Shown here: positions 42,726 through 50,754 of the stretch, piece by piece
Numbering within the stretch: the stretch's first letter is position 1
Layout: each line of letters begins with the position of its first letter
Translations under genes and position numbers: made by a program
Notes under the pieces: generated by a model
Database searches by the model: none
What the model saw: only the letters and a program-made list of their open reading frames with translations
What the model was told of the DNA's origin: nothing
Source: Plastoroseomonas arctica
Lineage (GTDB): Bacteria; Pseudomonadota; Alphaproteobacteria; Acetobacterales; Acetobacteraceae
Direction of reading: 5' to 3'
NCBI RefSeq assembly: GCF_018128965.1
Contig: NZ_JAAEDH010000026.1
Coordinates: 1-64,000, forward strand
DNA length: 64,000 bases

Positions 42726-43012
42726 TTGTGCCCTGCATCGCCCCATGATGCTGCGCCCGTCCGGCGGGCGGGCGGGCGTCAAGGGCAAGCGGGCTTCGCC
42801 CGGCGCTGCGCGCCCCTTGACCCACGCCCGCCGGCCGGAACGAGGCTTGGGGTCGAAGAAAGGAATGGGCCGCACAGCTCGGCTTGCTTCGATTGCAGCC
42901 TGCTCGACGGGCGTGGGGTCGGCTCGAGGGTGCCGAAGGCGCGGCAAACGGCCGCTTGCTCTTGAACCGGCCACCGCTCGGCGGAGACTCGGAGATCGAG
43001 GCAGCCCACCAC
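42726..43012. other. 287-bp intergenic region with a strong hairpin
   Basis: No credible gene. A long stem (42771-42785 with 42814-42832, one 3-nt bulge) encloses a second hairpin (CGGGC TTC GCCCG), probably the ptsI terminator structure, although there is no T-run. The rest (42840-43010) is GC-rich with an open minus-strand frame of 77 codons that has no start signal or family resemblance. Confidence 0.5.
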
Positions 43013-43999
43013 CTACCCCTCCAGCCACACCCCGGTTCGGCGCACCACCTCGCGGAACTTGGCCACCTCGCGCTCGATGAAGGCGCGCGCTTCGGGCAGG
43101 CCGTTCGGGGCGCGCCAGGTGTCGTGCCCGGCGGCGAGCAGCCGGTCGCGGATCGGATCCTCCGCCAGCGTGGCGACCAGCGCTCGGTTGAGCGCCGTCG
43201 CGGCCGGGCGCGGCATCCCCGGCGGCCCCACCAGGATGTACCAGACGTCGAACTCGAAGCCGGGCACGGCGGCCTCGGTCAGCGTCGGGATGGCGGGATA
43301 GGTCGAGAAGCGCGTCGTCGTGGTCACCGCCACGCCGCGGACCAGCCCCTCGCGCACCATCGCATTGGCCGAGGCTAGCGCCGCGATGCCGAACTGCGCC
43401 TCACCGGTGTGGATCGCCTGCAGCATCTGGGCGCCGCTGCGATAGGGCACGTGGACGAAGCGCTGGCCGAGCTGCTGGGCCAGCATCTCGGTGGCGAGAT
43501 GCAGGATGCCGCCGACGCCGGAGGTCGCGTAGGTGATGCTCTCGGGCGTGGCGCGGCGGAGATGCTCCACCACCTCCGCGGCGGTGGCGCCGGGGACGCG
43601 GTTGTTCACCACCAGGATCAGCGGCGGCGCGCCGATGATGCCGAGATGGGTAAAGTCGTTGACCGGGTCGTAGCGGTTCCAGCCGATGACGGCATTGGGC
43701 GCGATGGCGTGGGAGCCGGTCTCGGCGATCATCACCACCGAACCGTCGGGCGCCTGGCGCCGCAGCCATTCGCTGGCGACCACGCCCGAGGCGCCCGGCC
43801 GGTTCTCCACCACGATGCGCGTGCCGCCGCCGAGATGGGTTGCGAAGCGCTCGTTCATGATGCGTGCGGCGATGTCGGTAGACCCGCCGGGCGAATAGCC
43901 CGTGACCATGGTCAGCGGGCGGTCCGTCTGGGCCGCGACCCATGGGCCAGGCGCAAGGCCGGCCATCGCGAGGCCTGCCACAACGCGGCGCGTCAGCAT
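43013..43999 (-). CDS. Bug/TctC-family receptor 6
   Basis: A 328-residue periplasmic receptor with a signal peptide (MLTRRVVAGLAMAGLAPGPWVAAQ). Blocks: RPLTMVTGYSPGGSTDIAARIM, IVVENRPGASGVVASEWLRRQAPDGSVVM, YATSGVGGILHLATEMLAQQLGQRFVHVPYRSGAQMLQAIHTGEAQFG. It lies 78 nt downstream of the TauD-type gene on the same strand. Confidence 0.92.
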   Translation of the reverse strand: MLTRRVVAGLAMAGLAPGPWVAAQTDRPLTMVTGYSPGGSTDIAARIMNERFATHLGGGTRIVVENRPGASGVVASEWLRRQAPDGSVVMIAETGSHAIAPNAVIGWNRYDPVNDFTHLGIIGAPPLILVVNNRVPGATAAEVVEHLRRATPESITYATSGVGGILHLATEMLAQQLGQRFVHVPYRSGAQMLQAIHTGEAQFGIAALASANAMVREGLVRGVAVTTTTRFSTYPAIPTLTEAAVPGFEFDVWYILVGPPGMPRPAATALNRALVATLAEDPIRDRLLAAGHDTWRAPNGLPEARAFIEREVAKFREVVRRTGVWLEG

Positions 44000-44077
44000 G
44001 CTGTTCTCCCGGTTCCTGGACGTCCCGAATCCCAGCATAGCCACAGCCCCGCCCGCCGGTCACCCGGCGCGGCGCGT

Positions 44078-45130
44078 TCAGGCGGCGATGGCGCTGCGCC
44101 CCAGAATGGCGCCGCCGCGCAGCGCACCGGGCCGGGTCTCGCCCCATTGCACACGGTGGCCCTCGGGCAGGGCGCGGCTGAACGGCACCGCGAGCCAAAT
44201 GCGCAGCAGCACGCGCTTGCCCTCGGCACCATCGGAATAGGCAGTGCGGCCGTGGTAGCTCACATGCTGGTTGAGCAGCTGCAGGTCGCCCGGATCGAAC
44301 GGCGCCTGGTAGCAGAGCTCCTCGGCCACCTCGGCGAGCAGGTCCATCGCGGCGATCTGCTCGGGCTTCAGCGCCGGCACGCCTTCGACGGCATGGGCCA
44401 TCTCGACATAGGTGCGGCTGTACTGGCTGGTGAACTCGCCCGCAGGCCCGCGCGCGAAGACGGGCATGGCGAAGATGCGGTCGGTGGTGCGCTCGCCTTC
44501 CTCGTCGCCCGGCTTCATGCGCCAGAAATCCTCGTAGAGCACCTTCAGCAGGGCGGGGTCGCGGCGCGAGATCTCGTCCTGCACGGCGACGGTGGACACG
44601 ACCTTGGACACGCCCCCGGCGATGCCGTTCGAGGCACACAGCAGGGCGAGGATGTCGCATTTGTCGGTGTGGAAGCGCAACGGCCCGGTCGAGCGCGACC
44701 GCGCACGAGCGGAGGGCACGGAGCCATCCGCGGTCGCACCCGTCACCGCCGCGCCGGTGCCGGTCTCGTCCTTCACCTCGGCCAGCACTTCGCCCGCGGC
44801 GGTCTGGTAGAGCGGCGTCCCGAGATTGGCGCAGATCCCCCAGAACACCGTCTTCAACGCGGCCGCATCCCACCGCCCGGTGGGCAGGCCGGAGAGGCGC
44901 ACCACGCCGGTGCCCTGCTCAAGCTCCTCGGCCACGGCGTCGAGCAGCGGGCGCAGCGTGGGGATGGCGAAATCCTCCGCCCGCAGCCGGGGCGGCGCGA
45001 TGCCGCGCGTGCCGGCGAGTGCGGCGTCGAGCGCCGCGATCTCCGCCTCGGTAAAGCGCCGGCCCCAGAGCGGGCTCTGCGTCACCTGGTCGCCGCGCCA
45101 GGCGGCACGGCCGCCGATGATGTCGTTCAT
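44078..45130 (-). CDS. TauD/TfdA family Fe(II)/2-oxoglutarate dioxygenase
   Basis: A 350-residue non-heme iron oxygenase. The metal triad is visible as the HTD motif (RFHTDKCD) and the distal histidine in NQHVSYHGRTAYSD, followed by the 2-oxoglutarate arginine in KRVLLRIWLAVP. It hydroxylates a small substrate and releases CO2 and succinate. The start overlaps the stop of receptor 7 (ATGA), suggesting the receptor imports its substrate. Confidence 0.92.
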   Translation of the reverse strand: MNDIIGGRAAWRGDQVTQSPLWGRRFTEAEIAALDAALAGTRGIAPPRLRAEDFAIPTLRPLLDAVAEELEQGTGVVRLSGLPTGRWDAAALKTVFWGICANLGTPLYQTAAGEVLAEVKDETGTGAAVTGATADGSVPSARARSRSTGPLRFHTDKCDILALLCASNGIAGGVSKVVSTVAVQDEISRRDPALLKVLYEDFWRMKPGDEEGERTTDRIFAMPVFARGPAGEFTSQYSRTYVEMAHAVEGVPALKPEQIAAMDLLAEVAEELCYQAPFDPGDLQLLNQHVSYHGRTAYSDGAEGKRVLLRIWLAVPFSRALPEGHRVQWGETRPGALRGGAILGRSAIAA

Positions 45131-46092
45131 ACCGAAATCCCTCTCTCGCGGATGATGCGGCCCCAGCGCGCCGTCTCGGCCACGATGCGGGCGGCGAATT
45201 CAGTGCGCGTATTGGCCGCGTAGATCAGCCCTTGCTCGGCGAGGAAGCGCTGCATCTCGGCGGTGCGCGAGACCTCGGTATAGGCGGCGTACAACGTGGC
45301 GAGAACGTTCTCGGGCGTGCGCGCGGGCGCGATTACCGCGTACCAGGTGGTCACCTCCATATCGAGGCCGGCCTCCTTCAGCGTCGGCACCTGCGGCAGC
45401 GAGGGCACGCGCTCGGGCGTGGTGACGGCGATCGGGCGGACCTTGCCGTCGGCGATCGGGACCAGCAGCGAGGGCAGCGTCTCGAACATCGCCTGCACGT
45501 CGGATTGCAGGATGGCGATCAGGCTGTCGGTGTTGCCGCGATAGGGGATGTGCTCCATCGCGATGCCTTCCTGCGCGCGGAACATCTCGAAGATCAGGTG
45601 CTGCGCGGTGCCCACGCCGATGGAGGCGTAGTTCAGCCGCCCTGGCCGCGCGAGCGCCAGGGCGATCAGGTCGGCGACCGAGCGCACCGGCAGGTCGTTG
45701 TTTACCACCAGCACCAGCGGGGAGGCGGCGAACATGGTGATGGGGGCGAGGTCGCGCGCCACGTCGAAGGGCATGTCGCGATAGAGATTCGGGAAGATCG
45801 TCAGCGGCCCGAGATTGCCCATGCCGATGGTCAGGCCATCGGGTGCGGCGCGCGCCACCTCCGCCACGCCGATGCGCCCGCCGGCGCCGGGCTTGAAGTC
45901 GTTCACGATGGTCACGCCCATCAGGCGCGAGACGCGGTCGTTGAAGGCGCGTGCGATCAGGTCGTTGAGCCCGCCCGGCGGCCAGGGGACGACGAAGCGG
46001 ATCGTCCGCGCGGTCTGCGCGATGGCCGGAGCGGCCAGCGACGCGCCGAGGGAGGTGGCCAGCAGCGGCAGGGCGCGGCGGGGCAGGGGCAT
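45127..46092 (-). CDS. Bug/TctC-family receptor 7
   Basis: A 321-residue periplasmic receptor with a signal peptide (MPLPRRALPLLATSLGASLAAPAIAQ). Blocks: RTIRFVVPWPPGGLNDLIARAF, VNDFKPGAGGRIGVAEVARAAPDGLTI, YASIGVGTAQHLIFEMFRAQEGIAMEHIPYRGNTDSLIAILQSDVQAMF. Translationally coupled to the TauD-type dioxygenase, with receptor 6 third in line. Confidence 0.93.
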   Translation of the reverse strand: MPLPRRALPLLATSLGASLAAPAIAQTARTIRFVVPWPPGGLNDLIARAFNDRVSRLMGVTIVNDFKPGAGGRIGVAEVARAAPDGLTIGMGNLGPLTIFPNLYRDMPFDVARDLAPITMFAASPLVLVVNNDLPVRSVADLIALALARPGRLNYASIGVGTAQHLIFEMFRAQEGIAMEHIPYRGNTDSLIAILQSDVQAMFETLPSLLVPIADGKVRPIAVTTPERVPSLPQVPTLKEAGLDMEVTTWYAVIAPARTPENVLATLYAAYTEVSRTAEMQRFLAEQGLIYAANTRTEFAARIVAETARWGRIIRERGISV

Positions 46093-46220
46093 GGGGAGCT
46101 CCGAATATCGGCGCCCATGACGGACCCGGCGCCGCGGCGCGTCAAGCACCGCTTCGGCCGGGTTCCGCGAAACGCCAAGCGCCGGCGGCCCGTTGCGCAG
46201 CTGCCGCTTGCAAGTATCGC

Positions 46221-46258
46221 CGCCTGCGCCGGCCAAGCTATGCCCGGCGAGCGCAGGC
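46221..46258 (-). terminator. possible hairpin after the RTX gene
   Basis: GCCTGCGC and GCGCAGGC arms (46222-46229 and 46251-46258) plus an inner CCGG pair form a bulged hairpin just after the RTX stop codon. There is no T-run, so termination is uncertain. The rest of the gap up to 46092 holds nothing recognisable. Confidence 0.35.
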
Positions 46259-46260
46259 GA

Positions 46261-49200
46261 TCATGCGATCAGCGCGTGATCGTCGGCGATGGCCCGGCCT
46301 TCGTAGATACCGGCCTGGAGGTAGTGGGCCAGGGGATTCACGCCGGCGCTGGCGACATCGGGGTTCGCCGCCAGGTAGGCGCTGGTGTCGAACGCGGCCG
46401 AGGGGTCGCGGCCTTCCTTGTACCCGAACAGGTTGTAGTGGGTCAGCGGATCGAGATTCGCCGCATCCACGTCGGGGTTCATCGCGAGGTAGTAGGTGGT
46501 GTCGAACAGCACGTTCGCGGCGCGGCCTTCATTCCCGCCATAGGTCGCGAAATGCGTCCGCGCGTCGAGGCCGGAGGCGGCGACATCGGGGTTGGACAGC
46601 AGATAGAACTCCCGGTCGAACGCATCCGGCGCGACCGTGCCGATGGCCGTGTAGCTGGCCCGGCCCTCGGCCCGGCCGAAGCTCAGGAAGTGCTCGAGCG
46701 GGTTGAGGGGATTGGCGGCGGCGACGTCGGGGTTCTTCAACAAGTACAGGCCGGTGTCGAAGTCGATCGACGTGTCGCGCTGCTCGGCGGCGCCGTAGAG
46801 CCGGTAATGCTCCAAGGGATTGATGCCCGACGCGGCGACATCACGATTGACCGCGAGGTAGCCCGACGTGTCGAAGAAGGCGTTCGGGTCGCGCCCCTCC
46901 TTGAAGCCGATCTGGTTGAAGTGATCCAGCGCGTTAACGCCGGCGGCGAGCACGTCCGGGTTCTGCTGCAGGTAGAACAGCGTGTCGAACAGCGCATTGC
47001 CGTCATTGATGTCGATGGTGGCGTCGTCGAACACCAAGCGCTCGACACCGGTCAGGACATCGGACCCGTCGGCGCCCGCGATGGTGATGCGCTGACCGAG
47101 GTCGGTCGCGATGTAGCTGGCGAACTTGCCGCTGAACACCGCGGTGTCGAACCCGGCGCCGCCGTCGATGTTGTCGTTGCCGAGGCCGCCGACCAGGCGA
47201 TCATCGCCGGCGCCGCCGAGCAGGCCATCCTGGCCCGCGCCGGCGTTCAGCGTGTCGGCACCCGCTCCGCCGACCAGGAAGTCGTTGCCGTTGCCCGCGT
47301 CGATGCGGTCATTCCCAAGCCCGGCATTGTAGTAATAGGGGTCATTGGCGCGGAACGGCGGGAAGAAGCTCAGCACGTCATCGCCGCTGGTGCCCAGCGA
47401 GACGCCGACGAACTGGTCGCCGCGCTGCGTGCCCGACACCAGGTCGCGCACGTCGAAGGTGATGCCCTGGGTGCCGCCGATGAAGGTCACGCCCTCATCA
47501 TCGTAGCGGCTGATGGGGCCGCTCAGCGCGCCGGCGCTGTCCTCGGTCTGGAAGCGCAGCGCGAGGCCGCCATCCTGGCCGGCCATCATGCCGCCATCGG
47601 TTGCGAGGCCATTGCCGACCTCGGCGCTGGTGAAGGTCAGCCGGATCTGGCCGGGAATGCCCTCGACGCGGACCATGTCCATGCCGCCACCGAGATCGAC
47701 ATTGTCGGTGCCGGGATCCTGGGCGCCGACGAACAGGCTATCGATGCCGTCGCCGCCGCGGATGGTGTCCGAACCGCCGCCGCCCGAGAGATTGTCGTCG
47801 CCCGCGCCGGCGCTGAGCGAATCATCGCCGCCGCCGCCGTTGAGGATGTCCGCGCCCGCACCCGTGACGATCGTGTCATTGCCGCCCATGCCGTCGATCG
47901 CGGCGACCGCATCGCCGGTGATCGCCAGGTCGGCGCCATCGGTCAGGGTGAAGTTCAAAAACTCGAAGCCGGTGATGGAGGTGCCGTCGCTCGCGGTGCC
48001 GGTGCCGGCGGCGTTCAGGGTGATGCTGATCGCGGGGGCCGCCGCCGGCCCGTTGAAGCCGAAATTCAGCAGCAGCCGATCCACGCCATCGCCGCCGTCG
48101 AGCACGTCGAGCCGCCCGGCGGTGATCTCGTCATTGCCTGCGCCGCCGCTCACCGTGTCCGCCTCGGGCGCGATGACGCCGCTGAAGAAGCTCGCCGGCG
48201 TGTCGAGCGAGGTGATGGTGTCGTCGCCCGCGCCACCCGCGATCAGGTCGCGGCCGGCGCCGCCCTGCGACGGGTTGCCGATGATGTCATTGCCGTCGCC
48301 GCCATCGAGATTGTCGGCACCGTCGCCGCCATTGAGGATGTCGTTGCCAGCGCCGCCAAGGAAGCTGTCATCCCCCGACGCGCCATCGAGCAGGTCGTTG
48401 CCGGCGCCACCCACCAGGAAGTCGTTGGCCGTGCCGCCGGTGACCTGGTCGTCGCCCATGCCGGCATTGAAGTAATAGGCGAGGCTTGGCTGCTGGGCGG
48501 TCAGCGCATCCGCGCCGGCGGTGCCAAGCGCCACGGCTTGGAACTGGTTGCCACGCTGCGCGCCCGAGACCAGGTCGCGCACATCGAAGGTGACCGCGCC
48601 CTGGGCGACGAAGGTGATGCCCTCGTCGTCATAGCGGCCGACCGGGCCGACCACGCCGTCACTGTAGTTCTCCGACTGGAGGCGCACGGCGAGGCCGCCA
48701 TCCTGCCCGGCCATGGCGCCGCCATCGAGGGGATTGCCGTTGCCGACCTCGGCGCTGGTGAAGGTGACGCGGACCGCGCTCGACACCTGGGAATCCGCGT
48801 TGGCGGTGACCTGGACCACGTCGTTGCCGCTGCCCAGGTCGACGCGGTCGGCGCCGTCGGAGGTGACGGTCACCTGAGCCAGGTCGTCGCCGCTGCCGCC
48901 CGAGATGCTGTCATTGCCGGCATTGCCGGCGATGGTGTCATTGCCCTCGCCGCCTACCAGCGTGTCGTCGCCGGAGAGCTGGTCGCTGCCGGTGCTCTCC
49001 TGCACGCGCACGCCGCCGCCGCCGAATGCACTCGAATCGCTGGCCTGGAAGATGATCCGGTCGCCGATCAGCAGGTCGTCGCCGATCCCGCCATCGAGGA
49101 TGTCCGCGCCATTGCCGCCGTAGAGGCGGTCATTGCCGGCCTCGCCGAACAGGGCGTCGTTGCCGATGAATTCGAGGCTCGCGAGGTTGCCGCCGCCGAA

Positions 49201-49671
49201 CTTGCCGGAGAGCGCGCCGTCGCCGTCGAGAATGTCGTCGCCGGTGCCGCCATAGAGGGAATCCGCGCCGCCGCCGCCGGCGGCGAGGTCGGCGCCATCG
49301 CCGGTGCGGATGACGTCGTCGCCGGAAATGACATTGGCGTTGTTGTTATTCGTGACATCCTCGCGCACGAAGCTGCGGATGGTGTCCGCTCCAACGCCGG
49401 TGGTGATGTCGAAGCTTTCCACGCTGGTGAAGGTCACGCTGGGCAGGCCCGAGACGCCGCCACTGGCGAAGCCGGTCTCGCCGACGTTGCGGATCGGGTC
49501 GGCGGCCGTGGCGTAATTGACGACAAGGCGGTCGGCGTCGGCACCGCCATCTACGGTATCAGCGCCAGCACTGACCGAGATGGTGTCACTGCCAGACAGC
49601 CCGGCAATCGAATCGCTCTGATCCGTGTCGACCAAAGTATCGCCGCCGACACCACCAACAATAACAGCCAT
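46261..49671 (-). CDS. RTX calcium-binding surface/secreted protein with C-terminal NPDV repeats
   Basis: A 1136-residue acidic, glycine/aspartate-rich protein. Many RTX nonapeptides (GGxGxDxLx, for example GGAGNDLLDGASGDDSFLGGAGNDIL) occur in several blocks (about residues 15-60, 125-290, 400-520, 600-680, 790-850); they bind calcium after type I secretion. A module of about 120 residues containing GRYDDEGITF and VTFDVRDLVSG occurs twice (about 300-420 and 680-800). The C-terminus (about 895-1136) is six repeats of about 40 residues with the pattern FDxxYYLxxNPDVxxxxxNPLxHYxxxGxxEGR. No Sec signal. No type I secretion genes are in the window. I chose ATG 49671 with GGGAG 10 nt upstream. Confidence 0.88.
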   Translation of the reverse strand: MAVIVGGVGGDTLVDTDQSDSIAGLSGSDTISVSAGADTVDGGADADRLVVNYATAADPIRNVGETGFASGGVSGLPSVTFTSVESFDITTGVGADTIRSFVREDVTNNNNANVISGDDVIRTGDGADLAAGGGGADSLYGGTGDDILDGDGALSGKFGGGNLASLEFIGNDALFGEAGNDRLYGGNGADILDGGIGDDLLIGDRIIFQASDSSAFGGGGVRVQESTGSDQLSGDDTLVGGEGNDTIAGNAGNDSISGGSGDDLAQVTVTSDGADRVDLGSGNDVVQVTANADSQVSSAVRVTFTSAEVGNGNPLDGGAMAGQDGGLAVRLQSENYSDGVVGPVGRYDDEGITFVAQGAVTFDVRDLVSGAQRGNQFQAVALGTAGADALTAQQPSLAYYFNAGMGDDQVTGGTANDFLVGGAGNDLLDGASGDDSFLGGAGNDILNGGDGADNLDGGDGNDIIGNPSQGGAGRDLIAGGAGDDTITSLDTPASFFSGVIAPEADTVSGGAGNDEITAGRLDVLDGGDGVDRLLLNFGFNGPAAAPAISITLNAAGTGTASDGTSITGFEFLNFTLTDGADLAITGDAVAAIDGMGGNDTIVTGAGADILNGGGGDDSLSAGAGDDNLSGGGGSDTIRGGDGIDSLFVGAQDPGTDNVDLGGGMDMVRVEGIPGQIRLTFTSAEVGNGLATDGGMMAGQDGGLALRFQTEDSAGALSGPISRYDDEGVTFIGGTQGITFDVRDLVSGTQRGDQFVGVSLGTSGDDVLSFFPPFRANDPYYYNAGLGNDRIDAGNGNDFLVGGAGADTLNAGAGQDGLLGGAGDDRLVGGLGNDNIDGGAGFDTAVFSGKFASYIATDLGQRITIAGADGSDVLTGVERLVFDDATIDINDGNALFDTLFYLQQNPDVLAAGVNALDHFNQIGFKEGRDPNAFFDTSGYLAVNRDVAASGINPLEHYRLYGAAEQRDTSIDFDTGLYLLKNPDVAAANPLNPLEHFLSFGRAEGRASYTAIGTVAPDAFDREFYLLSNPDVAASGLDARTHFATYGGNEGRAANVLFDTTYYLAMNPDVDAANLDPLTHYNLFGYKEGRDPSAAFDTSAYLAANPDVASAGVNPLAHYLQAGIYEGRAIADDHALIA

Positions 49672-49979
49672 GACGCTAGACTCCCTGAGCATTCTTCAAG
49701 TTTCGTTGCAGCAAAACAATGTCGTCTTCACGGCCCGATCCTGGCCGTGTCGCTAAGCTTCTTCGGCGATGCCGCAGTAACACGCGATGCTGCGGCAGGT
49801 TATCGATAACATGCTGAAAATATAGACAAAGAAGAGTGATGAAATAACTTTGTAACGGCATCATCCAAGCGGCCGTATCATCCGTAAAGATGGGCCGAGC
49901 GCATCGGCGAGCACCTGCCAAGCGAGGTTGTCGTTGCTATGAAACGCACAACTTATTGGTGCTGAACGAGGGGTTGGAC
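49672..49979. promoter_or_regulatory. AT-rich divergent promoter between the RTX and HlyC-like genes
   Basis: 308 bases noticeably richer in A/T than the surroundings, especially 49800-49860. It contains a perfect 12-bp palindrome GTTATCGATAAC (49798-49809) and a hairpin (49771-49776 with 49789-49794). Likely promoters and operator sites for both directions; the exact -35/-10 cannot be fixed. Confidence 0.5.
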
Positions 49980-50432
49980 ATGGCCATTCGCATGAGTCGC
50001 GCGTCGCGCGTGGATAGCGGCTTCGCCGCGCTGATGACCTATCTCGCCGCGCGCGCTCCTTTTGCGACGCTGCCTCTTGGCGAGGTCGCGGAGACGGTGG
50101 GCGGCGCGATCAGGCGCAACCACTACGTGTTGGCGGTGGAGGATGGGCGTGTCGTCGGCGGCGTATGCTGGGCGCTATGCGACCATGCCGTCGCGACAGA
50201 GTGGCTGAACGGAGGGCGGACGCCGGGCTTCGCGGACGTGCTCGACGGCGACACGGTCGTGCTGATGCTGGGTGGCGCGGATCATGCGCGGGCGACGGTC
50301 TGCGGTATTCGCCATGTGGCGACGCTGTATCCCGGGCGACGCTACATTCTCAACCGCTTCGGGCGAACGGGGCGGCACCCCACCGGGCGGTTTCCTGCCT
50401 CGCGCCCTGGCGTGCCCAGTACGGCGGGTTGA
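49980..50432 (+). CDS. HlyC-like (toxin-activating lysine acyltransferase family) protein
   Basis: A 150-residue protein. The segment AIRRNHYVLAVEDGRVVGGVCWALC resembles the HlyC core (AIR-NQYALL...CSWA), and VATLYPGRRYILNRFGRTGRHPTGRFPA resembles the HlyC C-terminal block. HlyC-type enzymes acylate lysines in RTX toxins, and this gene is divergent from an RTX gene. By eye, the catalytic histidine (HlyC His23 region, here APFATLPLGEV) and aspartate (His/Asp pair, here VVLMLGGADHA) are not conserved, so it may be inactive or have another role. ATG 49980 follows GAGGGG at a good distance. Confidence 0.6.
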   Translation: MAIRMSRASRVDSGFAALMTYLAARAPFATLPLGEVAETVGGAIRRNHYVLAVEDGRVVGGVCWALCDHAVATEWLNGGRTPGFADVLDGDTVVLMLGGADHARATVCGIRHVATLYPGRRYILNRFGRTGRHPTGRFPASRPGVPSTAG

Positions 50433-50754
50433 GGGTCCGGGTTGGCGAGCCACAGCGACATGGATCGGACCGCGAGCTTGATATGAATTGGTTCATCGTG
50501 GCGCGAGGTCACAAACTTTCTTCGCCATTGCGTTGCACCAACACGCTCTGGCATCTGTTTCGACGTGTGCAGGAAACGGCGGGTGTCGCCCGACAATTTA
50601 GGGCTGCGGGCCATCGAAGGCGTCCGGTCGTGCGATGTGATTTACAGAAACAATGCCAGCGCGAACGCTTCGATGCCTCGCTGCCATGAGCCTCTTTACG
50701 GGCCGGTTGCGACTGTGCCATCAGAACGGCGAGACAGATCGAGTTGCACCAAGC
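50433..50754. other. gap before the outer-membrane barrel gene
   Basis: About 320 bases with no credible gene. The barrel gene's frame extends upstream to 50653, but that part has no signal-peptide character. Probably the promoter and leader of the barrel gene; no motif stands out. Confidence 0.35.

Noticed and set aside
42779-43012. 77-codon minus-strand frame in the gap after ptsI
   Set aside because: No ribosome site, no family resemblance, and it covers the hairpin region; not enough support for a gene.
43401-44873. Minus-strand frame of 490 codons across receptor 6 and the dioxygenase
   Set aside because: Different frame from both genes on the same strand, which have complete motif sets; a shadow frame.
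46300-49600. Regularly spaced short DNA repeats that look like a repeat array
   Set aside because: Spacing is in multiples of codons and corresponds to RTX nonapeptides and the C-terminal protein repeats; not a CRISPR array, since the intervals are not unique spacers.
45232-49809. Open plus-strand frame of 1525 codons opposite the RTX gene
   Set aside because: It is the antisense of receptor 7 and the RTX gene; RTX repeats in GC-rich DNA leave the opposite strand free of stops. The product shows only low-complexity repeats of the antisense codons.
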